Position numbers and translations under genes: made by a program. Source: Sordariomycetes sp. S80-01Y (taxonomy: Eukaryota > Ascomycota > Sordariomycetes). From it: a stretch of 64,000 nucleotides of DNA. The notes under the pieces are model-generated. The model worked only from the letters and a program-made list of their open reading frames with translations, made no database searches and was not told where the DNA came from. The stretch covers positions 372,001 to 436,000 of the forward strand of contig JAXQJY010000033.1 of NCBI GenBank assembly GCA_037042185.1. The letters run 5' to 3'. Positions 1 to 10,662 of the stretch are shown here, in pieces (within the stretch, counting starts at the first letter, position 1; each line of letters starts with the position of its first letter).

Positions 1-496
1 ACCAACATGCATATCAGGCTGGTTCACAGTGTCAACATACTGTCGTCTTGCTTGCCTTCTGCCCTCAGGTTGACCCCGGCGGTGAGGCCATGTGCTGCGC
101 TACGGCGGAGGACTGGCGAGAGCATAGGGCAGCGTTTGGTTCTGGTTGCGTCTCGGTAGAAGCCAGCCCTACGCCCCATTGGTTCTCCTCTGGGGCCTGC
201 CTGTCCGCGGCGTCGACATATGCATGGCGGCACACTGTCGAGTGACACTGGGTCGAGTTGGTCATTTGCCGCGTAGCGTCCTTTGCCTGACGCGCCTCCC
301 GCGCTGCAGGATGGGACTGCCGTTGCGGGCGAGTCGGAGTCGGCGGGCGGGCGCTTTGTTTGCCGCGCTGTTTGTTATTCATATATGTAGGGGGCCGTAG
401 GCTTGACCTCTGACCCTTTTGCTCTTGACCGAGTCTGCCCAGCCCTCAGGCTCGGAATGAACCACCTCCTCCTGACCACCGCCCCGAGTCTACACC
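1..496. other. Upstream region of the RTA1-type gene, no gene seen
   Basis: I see no convincing coding sequence here. Several short open frames overlap one another on both strands with no recognisable domain. The stretch probably holds the promoter and 5' leader of the gene starting at 497. Confidence 0.5.
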
Positions 497-1851
497 ATGG
501 CAGGCGATTGCGGCTCGACTTGTCCAGTAGAGGGTGGCTTCTACGCCTACAAGCCTAACGTTGGCGGCAATGCAGTTCTCCTGGCTGCGTTCGCTGTGCT
601 TGTTCTGGTGGCCCTCTACTTGGGAGTCAGGCTGAGGACGCCCGTCTTCTCGGCAACCCTCGCAACGGGTATGTTGCTTGAAGTTATTGGTTTTGTAGGG
701 CGTGTATTGCTCGGAAATACCTCTGACAGTCAGACTTTTTTCGTCCTGTCAATGCTTGGCACCCTTCTTGGCCCAGTCTGTGTCAGCGGGGCTATCCTCT
801 TGACGCTCCCGCATATCCTGACAGTCTATGGCGACCATCTCAGCCCTCTCCGGCCGATGGTGGCTGGAGTCATCTTCTACAGCCTGGCTGCTATCGCTGC
901 TGTCATCCAAGTCATCGGAGTTGTCTTCGTATCTTACGATATGAGCGGACTAGGAGTAGGTCCTGCCTGCGGCTCCATCAAGGAAAAGATGCTGACGAAA
1001 TTTAGCGCATGGGAGGAACAAGTCTCATCGCAGGCGGTCTCGGCGTGCAGTTACTTGCACTTCTCGCCTTCAGCGGCCTGCACCTTTGGTTTATGATCGG
1101 ACTCAGCGGGAAACGCTCCGGCTTGGATCCGAAACACTCGGCAATTTACCAGTCGATAAAGTTCAAACGCTTCCTCTTCGGTAAGGATGACAGCACCTAT
1201 CTACATGAGAATCTCTACTGACACCATTAAGCCACGGAAGTTGCTGCAGTGCTACTGATCGCCTATACCATCTACCGCATCGCCGAGATGGCCTCTGGCC
1301 CGACTGGCGCCCTCTTCCAGAACCAAGCCGCCTTCATGGTCATCAACGGGGCTGTACCATTCCTCTCGGCCCTGCTCATCACTGTGTTGCACCCGGGAGC
1401 TGCTTTCGGATCTGCCTGGGGCTCGACCTCGCCCCTTCGCCGCACACCAAAGCGTAGATCTGCCCCGGCTCCGCTCCGACCCCAAGAACGACCTGAGGGC
1501 TACAAGACCCACGCCTTGTACAACCCTGAGATACGGGCCCAGATCTCTCCCACTTCGCAGCGACACTCGAGCGTCCCCACTCAGCCGAAGGACTCCCCTG
1601 GGTTGCCCTCGCACCCCAAGGCTGCAATGAAGGGCAGCCCGATGCCGTCGCCAACCGGAACTACAGGAAGGAATAAGCCCAGCCCTATGCCTTCGCCTAC
1701 AGGCACCTATGGGAAGCCACGAACAAGTCCGATGCCGTCGCCCACGGGCACAGCTCAGACTGCTGGCTCGGGAATCGAACACAGAAGTAGCTTGCGAAGG
1801 AGCGCGGCACCGCCGAGCAAGCGAATGGTGGAGAAGGACGAGCTTTGGTGA
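497..1851 (+). CDS. RTA1-like seven-helix membrane protein
   Basis: Three exons: 497-955, 1006-1180 and 1250-1851, giving 411 residues. Intron 1 (956-1005) has a GTAGGT donor and a GCTGAC branch-like site. Intron 2 (1181-1249) has GTAAGG, CTACTGAC and GCAG. Both keep the frame. The first 270 residues carry about seven hydrophobic helices with the RTA1 family pattern: an N-terminal extracellular Cys-rich start, the helix with ATGMLLEVIGFVGR, and a last helix before HPG. Members are fungal lipid-translocating exporter-like proteins such as yeast Rta1, Rsb1 and Pug1, linked to resistance to sterol-active compounds or sphingoid-base export; the substrate here cannot be told. After the last helix comes a long basic, Pro/Ser-rich cytosolic tail (about residues 285-411) with three copies of PMPSPTGT. 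The ATG at 497 is the first in frame, just before the first helix. Confidence 0.88.
1635..1755 (+). repeat. Three imperfect coding repeats (PMPSPTGT) in the RTA1-type tail
   Basis: Three degenerate copies about 45 nt apart each encode the core PMPSPTGT, separated by basic spacers containing NKP or KPRTS. They lie in the cytosolic tail of the RTA1-like protein. The Ser-Pro and Thr-Gly content suggests a disordered, possibly phosphorylated segment; that is inference. Confidence 0.75.
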
Positions 1852-2725
1852 TCTAAGTGAAGGAAAGTGCATGTCAACATGTAGCGGAACCTGAGAGTTT
1901 GATTGGAGGGATCTGGCGTTGATGGGGTTGGACTTGATACCATGGGTTGCTCAGAGCCGGCTTTGGGCTGCTCTTTTAGGAGCATGTCTACGACTTGGAA
2001 TGATGGCAAACTTCAATTATCACGCTCCTTGGCAATGAACAAATCCTACTATTTCTGTTTCCCAAGTTCTTTCACCAGTTGAGAATCTTCATGAAGGCTA
2101 GACCTAGCGCTGTCGGAGACCAATCTCAGTTGTACAATTTCAAAGAGCCCCTCCAAGGTAATTCAACCCCTGAATCTGCGACAGTCCCACCACCTCGATC
2201 CCTCGAAGCTTCATTCACTGATGCGGATGTCAAGCTTAGAGTTTTGGCTTCAAGTTCTTTGTCGGCATGAAGAACCTTTTTCTCCATTACTTTGTTATGA
2301 TAAGCACCCAGCGTCTTGCACTTATTCCGAACGGCCGCTTTGAACGCAAAGGGGAGTTCAGATGGTGCTAGAGCAATCCGACAAGATTCAACACAAATAC
2401 TCGAGGAATGATCCTTAGGTATCCGATGGCAGAAATAGATAGGTAGGATTGAGTCGTATGAGTTGTGATTCTATCGTTACCCCTGCCCCAGATGTACCCC
2501 CTGATAGTGGAGATTAGAGTGGCAGAAAGATGGAGGATTTCGATCATACGGAAGAGAGGCCTAAGAGCCTTTGACGATGTGAGTTTGGGGTCAAAATAAT
2601 AAGCACATAGGGCCTGTTGAAAAAGGGAATAGCGAAACAAAACTACTGTTACTCCAACAACATTCTGATAAGCATGCCCCATCGCGCCGCACCGATAGGT
2701 TCGACAAACCTCCATTATTCCTCAC
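1852..2725. other. Convergent 3' intergenic region, no gene seen
   Basis: This lies between the stop of the RTA1-type gene (+) and the stop of the aldolase-type gene (-). Open frames here are short and have no recognisable family. It probably holds both 3' UTRs and terminators. Confidence 0.5.
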
Positions 2726-3739
2726 TTAGTTGAGGAAGTCCCCCTTAGTCTTCGCAAGCTGCTCGTCGTAATCTGTGGCAGTATCAGTACACAAAGTCAA
2801 GGCTGGCTAGAAGGTTCAAACTTACACGGCTGGAACGCGAGCCAACCCTTTTCAGGCCCCCCAACCTGAAGCGCGGTGTAAGCGGCCTCGTCATCATCAA
2901 TGATCTTCTTCTCATAGCCTGCTGCTGAAGCAGCATCCACCAGAAGCTGAGCATGGCAAGTCTTGTCAAGGCTGATGAACCAAAAGGCAGCCTCGTCTAC
3001 GCTTTGACCAACGGTCAAGAGACCATGGTTCTGGAGGATCGCAGCCTTTCCGTCGCCGAGGGCTGCCGCAATACGCTTACCCTCTTCCGAGTCGACGACG
3101 ACGCCCCTGAAGTCGCGGTACACACCGTGCGACTTGTAGAAGCGCAGAGCGTCCTGGGTGATCATGTCGAGCTCGCGGCCGAAGGCCGAGAAGGCCTTGC
3201 CGTGGACACTGTGGGCGTGGCAAGCTGCGGTCACGTCGGGGCGGGCTTTGTGGATTTCGGAGTGAATGGCAAAAGCCGCGCCGTTGACCACCTCGTCGCC
3301 CTCGACGATGTTGCCATCTTCGTCGCAGAGGATCAGATCCGAAACCTTGATGAGCGAGAAGTGCATCGACAGCGGATTGAGCCCTGCGCCGTCAGCTTTG
3401 AACCACGTATGGCCGCAGCTACAACTTACAAAAATGATCAGTCAAGATTGGATCGCGAACAGAGATGTGACCCGCCACGCCCTCATCGAATCCCCTGTCA
3501 GCGAAGACGCGGAAAGCAGCCGCGAGGTGTTGCTTTCGGTACAGACGCTCCTCTTCCAACGTGTCGAACTTGGGATAGCTGCGGACCCTAAGCTTTCTTC
3601 CGTCCTTGGATTTAGCGGTGACTTGGATCTGGGCGGGATTGGCTTCGCGTGTCTCGCCATGAACCGCCTTGGTTTCCCCACTGCCCTTGACGTTGAGGAC
3701 TGGGGCGGCAGTGGCGGTCTCCGTAGCTGAAGGAGCCAT
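2726..3739 (-). CDS. Class II aldolase/adducin N-terminal domain protein
   Basis: Exons on the minus strand are 3739-3430, 3383-2826 and 2772-2726, giving 304 residues. Both introns (3384-3429 and 2773-2825) restore family-typical sequence: the first joins DHF to [10 protein letters not shown], the second gives FQPYYDEQL at the end. The start is the first in-frame ATG (3739). The protein has the class II aldolase fold: GHISVRDP, the metal-binding [13 protein letters not shown] segment and the third His in [11 protein letters not shown]. Bacterial relatives (fuculose-phosphate aldolase, ribulose-5-phosphate epimerase) are zinc enzymes. Fungal members of this subgroup are common, mostly uncharacterised, and often carried near sugar or secondary metabolism genes. 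The zinc-ligand histidines are kept, so an enzyme is likely, but the substrate is unknown. The N-terminal 60 residues are low-complexity and poorly conserved-looking. Confidence 0.88.
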
Positions 3740-5744
3740 TCTGGTTGATTGCCTTGGAATCACAGAGTCGATTTCCGATGTTGTGGCTGTTGTTGCGCTG
3801 ATGGGTAAGCAGATAGCTTAATCATGTAAGATCAAAAGATGAACATGTTCGTCATGGACAACATCTTGACTTCCATTCGGATTTGAATGGAGAACACGGG
3901 CATCGCCACGTTTCCCCGCATTCTAGTGTGCGAGTATCGGATAAGCTGCATTCTCGGCAATCGCTTCGCCGAAAGACAGTTGAAGTTCGGGGCGAGGCCG
4001 ATAGCGGCCGCAGTTGTGGATTCCGACGAGGTCCAAATTGAGGTCAATGAGGAATCTTGGTTGATGGCAAACCGATGCCTATCTCGTCATTCCGACACGC
4101 CGTGAACTCTTAGGGCCAAAACGTCAGCTGCCGGAAAACTATTTGACCTTTCTCAGGGGGGAAAGCTACCCTGTCTTCACGCTGGGGGGTTGAATGTTGG
4201 ATCGTTTTGGAGCGCGCCTGGAAAGCTTGAACAGTCACAGTTAACGTCCGTGTCTCAAGATATCACGAATCTTGCTGGCACCATGGGTTGCACAAGCTTG
4301 GCTTTGATAAGAAAGGCACGCGGGGCTCGCACAAACAGCTGGAAGACACGAATTTGCTGTCAAAAGCTTGGAGGTGGTCCCGCGGAAGACTGACGGAAAA
4401 TTTCCCGACGCTTGTTTCACTAGACACAATGCCGCGCTTACTTGTTGTCGATGTAGCCGCCGAATATGTAGCTGACACGCACCAGTACATGTTAGCGCTT
4501 CAGAGGTGCATTGAAGGTATTCAGCGCCTATCAAGTATATCTTTGCTTGGGTTGCCGCGATGCCCACAGCCATTGAACTCGGCTATACCTCACACCCGAC
4601 GAAGCAAATCTAGCGCCTGGGTGCGCTTTTCACTCTAGAGTGACCGGCTCACCGGTAAAGGAAACGCACAGAAAATATAGACTACCGCAAACCGGTCGTT
4701 GATGAAACCATAGACAATAAAACCGCAGTGCTGTACCTATGCCAGGCAATCAGTACACCCCTTGCATGAACGCCATCGCTCTGTTTGAGATGCTGTATCG
4801 ACCAGGCGCTGACTATGGCGAAATTGGCAGGTGTCATAACAGATGACTGCAACGACAACGCGTTTACTAGGTAGGTAACATCGGCTCATTCCGTGCGTGG
4901 GGGCCACTGAATGCTACGGAGGACCTCATACTTCATCATCTGCGCGATCTTCATGCCCCTGACGCATCTTGCGCTCAACTGAGAGTAAGCTGGAAGTTCC
5001 CATTGATTCAGTAGTAGAGAGAGCAAAGAAGGGCGTCGCAAAGTCCACACACAAACACACACTGCTGATGTTGTAGCCTAAGACCTGTTCGAGGTTCGAA
5101 TCTGAATTTTCGCCTAGTGATCGTCACTCGCTGGCACGTTCCAGCATTCGAGCTCGAGAAGGGTATCTGGGCAACGAGACTGCAGCATTGCCTGGCTCGG
5201 TATCAGACACCCCGGTGTCTGCGCAGACAGGTGTTAAAGCTTCGAAGGAAGCTGTAGGTGCAACCACTCTCAGACCAAGACCTCGTTGATAGGCTTGTAT
5301 TGGCGTGTCGCGTTTGAATAACAGAACAGACAGAGAATTGAAGTATTGCATTTAGTACTGTATCATGGTAAATTAACGTAATGTAACTGCCGTAGATGTA
5401 GGTCTTTGCGCTCAATTCTCCGCTGAAAGCTTGTCCTGCAAACAGGCGTTCCACCATCAACTGTGCGAAGGGACATGACACGATTTTGCTCGTCGGAATG
5501 GGTGAGGGACAATACCTCGAACATGAGCTTCTACGCTATCATTTTAAGTAACAATACGGAATAATTTGTCGTAACGATTGTCTTGTTCAAAGGATGAGGC
5601 TTTCGTTAAGCCGTAGCTAGTAGATACAAAAAGCGTCCTGTATCTGCAATTGTCCTCCGTAAATGCAGATACATTCACCGACCTTTCCCTTCTTTGCGCT
5701 CATAACTAATTGAAACTGTGCAATATCGCATCGCTTGGTTTGAA
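3740..5744. other. Two-kilobase intergenic stretch, no gene supported
   Basis: This divergent spacer lies between the aldolase-type gene (-) and the next gene (+). The longest open frames are about 110 residues, overlap on opposite strands and show no motif. A T-loop-like GGTTCGAATC at about 5093 has no pairing stem, so I do not call a tRNA. Confidence 0.45.
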
Positions 5745-7025
5745 ATGCGTCTCGAGAGGAGCGACTCCGCGTGCTCAGGTGATTCTGGGCAGCACAGTAC
5801 TGAGGCGGACGGCTGGCCTGACCAATCGCAATGGCCTGCGGAAGGCTACTGGGGACGAAGACAGTTTGTTCCACTACCCGGAGACGAGAACCGCTTGCAT
5901 ATGTTCGTTCGACCGACAGCAATGGCAACGGAAGAACAGGATCGTATCCTGTCGGCCTGGCAGAAGATGACTGAACGTCAAGGTCGTGCCCGTGCCATGG
6001 CGCACGACCTCAGGCCCAGCACCCCTCGTGACGTGCGAGCTAGAAATAAGATCCAGAAGCTTCAAGAAGAAGGTGTTGACGTTGATGAACACATGAAACA
6101 GCACGTGCGCAGCGTTGTCCAAGGCATTTCCGGGGTTCACGAAGCGCTGCGCCACTACTCCCAAGGTGAGAACAGTCCATACATTAGTTATCTCAACCAG
6201 ATGATGCTTGTCGAGTGGTCGAAGCAGAAGGAGAAAGACTCCGCCTTCTGGGAAAAATTACAAGGCAATATGGTCCGACAACAAGATCCTTTACAAAGCA
6301 ATCCCTGGCAAGACCAGTCAAAGTCTCCGAGTTATTCTCCTACTGGAATCAACATAGAGGATCTCGACCTAAGAGACCTTCTTGTATCTGAGCACCTCGG
6401 TGATCATGGGCTGCCTCCAGGTAAGTCGAATAGCTCCTCTCAACCCTTTAAAGGTGTTGCTCCCATCGATACCGAGCCGTCTACAACTCTCCAACCTCTG
6501 CACAAGAAGAACGGAGACTTAGGAAGAGCCCAAGAAGAACACGCGTACACACAGAGCGCCAACGCAGATGCGCGCTTTCAGCTGATACAGAGCCTGGATC
6601 TCCAGATTGCCGCCGTTGACCGGCGGTTGAAGGCCTCGGAAGCCCTGGAGCCCAGCCACAAGGTTGTCGTGCGTAATTGCAACTGCGATGGACAGAAATC
6701 ATTCGACAGACTGGTTGATCTTCTACGCCGCATTCTCGAGGGGAAGCAACGCAAGCTCCTCGAATTGGAGAAGAAGCGAGCACCACCCGACCGAGGAACA
6801 GTGCACCAGGATAAATATCGACCTGGATCGTTGAGGCGAGGACAGGTTGACCTTGTCGGCGCGGTGCGCACAGCTTGGAATAGGTACAAAAGCGCTTCTG
6901 ACACTCCTCCGTTCTCACGAGGAGGGTCTCGAGACAATTCTGCCGAGCAGAACAGGACTCAGGAGCAGCAGCCGGAGATTGTATTTGCGAACCCTCAACA
7001 GATAATTACCATTCGAATGGACTGA
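5745..7025 (+). CDS. Unrecognised protein with predicted helical/coiled segments
   Basis: An uninterrupted frame gives 426 residues from the first in-frame ATG at 5745; ATGs at 5901 and 5922 are plausible later starts. I do not recognise a family. The N-terminal third is strongly charged and helical (AWQKMTERQGRARAMAHDLR, then KIQKLQEEGVDVDEHMKQHV), followed by a Pro/Ser-rich middle. A C-terminal part has a short NCNCDG motif, then a Leu/Lys/Glu-rich helix (DLLRRILEGKQRKLLELEKK) that could form a coiled coil. The last 100 residues are basic and probably disordered. No signal peptide or membrane segment is visible. The length and the mix of conserved-looking helices and linkers suggest a real gene, possibly with an unseen upstream exon. 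Confidence 0.6.
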   Translation: MRLERSDSACSGDSGQHSTEADGWPDQSQWPAEGYWGRRQFVPLPGDENRLHMFVRPTAMATEEQDRILSAWQKMTERQGRARAMAHDLRPSTPRDVRARNKIQKLQEEGVDVDEHMKQHVRSVVQGISGVHEALRHYSQGENSPYISYLNQMMLVEWSKQKEKDSAFWEKLQGNMVRQQDPLQSNPWQDQSKSPSYSPTGINIEDLDLRDLLVSEHLGDHGLPPGKSNSSSQPFKGVAPIDTEPSTTLQPLHKKNGDLGRAQEEHAYTQSANADARFQLIQSLDLQIAAVDRRLKASEALEPSHKVVVRNCNCDGQKSFDRLVDLLRRILEGKQRKLLELEKKRAPPDRGTVHQDKYRPGSLRRGQVDLVGAVRTAWNRYKSASDTPPFSRGGSRDNSAEQNRTQEQQPEIVFANPQQIITIRMD

Positions 7026-7977
7026 TTGGCATACGAGGTTAGGATTGCCACAACACTTAACCCGGCCAATTACTGAGCTTCCCAGAGTTGCTTTCAACAA
7101 GCTGATAGTGCTCATTGGGAACTAGGTGTTGTTAGTTTCTGATTCGAATGCTCAAAGAAGGCGCAGGGGGGGATTTGTGTGCACAAGCGTACAATAAATC
7201 TCATGGATCTTTGCTTGGCATTGATCGATGCTATGAGAAGGTTGTGACGAGACGGGGATTCGGGTTTATAGCCAACATGAAAGTTGTTTATCCGTTAAAA
7301 GGAGGGTTTCATTCATCCTTTCATAGCTCAAGTACGAAGTGCTATCCTGTATCCCAATGGTAAGTTCCCTTGTCAAATCCGTAACCCCGATAGTCCGCAT
7401 GGACAAAAGTTAAGACCAGCATAGCTAGAAAAGTCAGCCTATTATACATGATTTATTTGTCCTTGAGTTACGGAATTTCCACAGAATCGGACATTAGGCG
7501 CACTGTTGTACCAGGCTCAAGAAGGATCCCAAGGTGCCAGGATATTGACTAGCGAAAGCCACCTATGGTAACCGTCAAAATTTACCCCAAAGATACCCCG
7601 GATTGTACCTTACTTTGACCGGCTTCAGTATGCTAACCCTAGGGGACATGAAGACACTAGGAACTCGGAAATACAAATCATTCAGGACCGGAGCTTCGTG
7701 AATAGCCCATTCTGGACTCAGCGGGTCCTCCTCATCGCCAGCTACTCGCCAGGCGGACTCGACCTTGAGCCTGCCAAGCCACTCACCTAAACGGCGACGA
7801 TGTCTACATCACCTCAAGATACGTTTTAAAGGGGGCACTGGTTATTGATGATATTATCGGTTACGGGAGGTTTGGAAAGGCAGAGCTCACCGTTATGAAT
7901 TTGAAGTCCTCGAAGAGTGTTCACACCAGTGCAGAAGAGTTAGCAAGAGTGGCAATCAGCCAAGTACTTTAGTCAAG
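7026..7977. other. Intergenic, AT-richer spacer, no gene seen
   Basis: I find no supported coding sequence. Base composition by eye is more AT-rich than around the flanking genes. It precedes a decayed dehydrogenase gene and may include degraded parts of its N-terminal half that I could not recognise. Confidence 0.4.
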
Positions 7978-8345
7978 AATGCATCAAAAAGGTGTATAAC
8001 GTGCAAGATGGCTATGGCCAGGCGGAACTGGCCAATTTCTGGCGATGTAAGAGACAAGTCGAAGAACATTCGTGTGGTTAGCCTTCACCCGATTCTCACG
8101 CGTCTCACCGCACACATGAAGCCGTTCGATGTTGACACGCAGTCACAACCAGCCAGGACCATGAAGATCCCCACACAGGGTGCATCAACTCCTGTTTGGG
8201 CTATTGTGGCCGCAGATTTGGGAAACAAAGGCGGCTTGTATCTCGATGAGGTTGCTGAGCCTGAGCTGGATTCCGCTGGGGAGCATTTCCACTCTTTGGG
8301 TGGTCACGCCGCGCATGCATTCGATCCTCCTTGAAAAAGACACTT
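7978..8345 (+). pseudogene. Relic of a short-chain dehydrogenase/reductase (WWOX/retinol-dehydrogenase-like), C-terminal half
   Basis: Two reading frames each hold part of one SDR. At about 8001-8039 one frame reads VQDGYGQAELANF, which lines up with the family active-site stretch KWxAYGQSKTAN. From about 8062 the next frame reads KSKNIRVVSLHP, then KIPTQGASTPVWAIVAADL, GKGGLYL-like and HAAHAFDP, the usual order of the C-terminal half. The shift of one base lies between 8039 and 8062. The catalytic Lys of YxxxK is replaced, and a stop follows FDPP at 8332-8334 before the usual C-terminal helix. No Rossmann GxxxGxG half is seen upstream. I judge it a dead host gene remnant rather than a working enzyme. 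A mis-assembly is less likely, because several independent defects are present. Confidence 0.65.
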
Positions 8346-10662
8346 TAGGACGAGAGTTTGAGATTGACTGGGGTCACGGGCGGATAGAAGAGCTGCTATG
8401 GGGGGCTGTTGTAAAACCGAGACTACCAGCACTCGTGGTGCGTTTTGAAAACGAGGACATGTCTATGAACGACCATCAATAGTGGTGCACAGAGCCAGCA
8501 TAGTTACCCCGCCGTCGCAACCATCGAGTATCTCCAGCTTTTGCCACAGTCAGGGTTTGCAGAACTTGATGAATTGAAGGAGCGTTCAGTGTGGCTTCAT
8601 CGATACACGTTGTGCCGTCGAAGTCTTGAGGATGCGACATAGTGGAGTACTTGCTTGGCCGCGTAAGTCCCTCATGAGACAAAGTAGATCCTTATGACAA
8701 TTTTCCCTATCGCCAATCCCCGTCACGTCTCATTCCTCGTCTCACGAATTTGCGACCGTCGGTCTTTGTTTAACAGCCCTCGAAGACTCATCGCAATAGC
8801 AAAGCACGATCCCGTCGATCCACTCGACAGCGCTGCAATCGTCAGTCCGCGTCGGATGCGAGCTCTTGGCTTCCGCAGCGCGGATCTGCTGTGTTGGGGT
8901 CTGGAACAAGGCGCCTCAGCCGCGGTGGTATGGCGCGGAACGTTACCCTCCTTTCAGAGGTCGTGGTTCTTGGTCGCAATCTGAATCCACGAACGATGCG
9001 TGCTCACCAAATGCTCAGTCATCGCGACCCCTCATGTCGACTTAACATAATCCAGACAATGTGTCATGCGGTCAACCGCGAGCGCCAACTTGTCAGCTGG
9101 AGTATGTAGACGACTTGGAGGGCGCATACTACTGCTTGATAATCTGCGCGATATGGGATAATGCCACCAAGTTCTCCCACTTCAAATCACTCTCGATTAG
9201 CTTTAGAGGAATTTGATGGCGTTTCCAGCCGGTGTCGGCTCCGGTGTTCGTCATCGAAGGATCGTTCCGTGGTGACGGCCCCTGCTGTTGATCAGTGACA
9301 GCCTCACCTGCGACTGGCAGCTGTAACCGAAAGAGCGCACCGCTGCCATGCTGCTTCCTTTGAGCACCAATGTTACGCATCATGGCTCACGTGGGGGGCT
9401 CTATCGCCGATCAGTCGGTCGAGGTCTAGGCCTGCCGCTTCGGGCTACTTGATGTGGTATCAACGGAAGCGAGCGATCCTGGGCTGGGTCGCATTAGACC
9501 TGCCACTACATCTGGACTTGATCGTGTCTTTCCCAACCTGGACAACCTCGGGACGACTTGGGCTCATACAGCCGTGTGCTGTTGCCCTCACGGACCGACG
9601 TACCAGACTCCTCATGCGGGTGTGCCCAGGCTGCCGACTCGACCGAGTCTCGAGGCCTGCCGGGAACCTTCGCGTTGGGCGTGTTGGTCCACCAGCTCTA
9701 CTGGCGTGACACTGCCGTCGCGCACGAAAGTAGAGCCTCTACCACGTGAAAGAGGCACGATAACCTGGGATCATGGTAATCTCGAAGCGGGAGACGTCTG
9801 AGTGGTTCCATGCGCTGCAAGGTGGTTCATGTTAGAGATCTGCGGATACCCGTTGCCCTCCTGCGCCACGTCACAGCTTAAACACCAAGGCACTGTTCAT
9901 CCAAGTTTTGCATCCACTCATCGAACCACGTCGCAGGCGTCGTGCTCCGTCCATCCGTGCGGGGAGCTGTGTGGGGAGCAGCACAATCTGCTTCACGTCA
10001 CACTGCCCCAGACTCGGATGCTAGTTTGACACCCACCGTGGACTGGCGCCCAGATCGACAGGGCGGGCGACCATGGAGGATGTTGTATGATGCCTGGTGG
10101 GTGATGCTATCAAGGAAGTCTTCTTCATCGGAACGACAGCCGAAGTCTCCAAATGAAGGCCCTGCCTGGAGCCGTCTGATAGCTTTCATGTCTCAGGAGC
10201 GCCAGGAGCATTCTTCTCAAGTACAAAAGCCTGGGTAGCATCGCATGTAATTACTTCCCAAAGTCTAACTCAGATTCGAGCGCCCAAGAAGCCTTAAGAG
10301 CCCTAAATACTCTTTGCAGCACCTCCGCCTTTTCAAATCCGTCCATATTCGTTGATTCACCTTCACCAGGGCTCGCCTGACAGCGAGGCAATCTGCAGAA
10401 GTAGTGCTCAGCTCATGACATGATCTGAAAAGGTCTTTCGATCCGCGACTTGTATCGTTTGGTGTTTGAAGGCTTCTCACTAGGTTTCGTCCTTCTACCG
10501 GAGGTCTTTGCATTGCTGCCACGGTAGCCGACCGAGGCTCGATCACAAGACTTGACGAGAAGACACCACTCGAACGAATACAAACCCCCAACAAGACGTT
10601 AAGGTTCTATACTGCTCACTTTCATCTCTTGCCTACCTCTCGATATCTCCCCAACCCTCATC
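8346..10662. other. Intergenic region, no supported gene; possible decayed minus-strand coding sequence
   Basis: Short open frames only. On the minus strand, 10265-10594, 9998-10189 and 9129-9383 read like protein fragments (for example RRALVKVNQRIWTDLKRR and ESDLKWENLVALSHIAQ), but no continuous gene can be assembled and I recognise no family. The right end holds the promoter of the ferric-reductase-like gene at 10663. Confidence 0.35.

Noticed and set aside
5085-5120. tRNA-like T-loop sequence GGTTCGAATC
   Set aside because: The bases on either side do not pair into a T stem, and no anticodon or acceptor stem is found upstream.
6420-6453. GTAAGT donor and nearby AG inside the unrecognised 5745-7025 gene
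   Set aside because: The interval is about 33 nt, too short for a fungal intron, and the frame reads through without a stop.
9129-10594. Protein-like minus-strand fragments suggesting a broken gene
   Set aside because: The fragments cannot be tied to one family, and I cannot separate decay from chance without a search.
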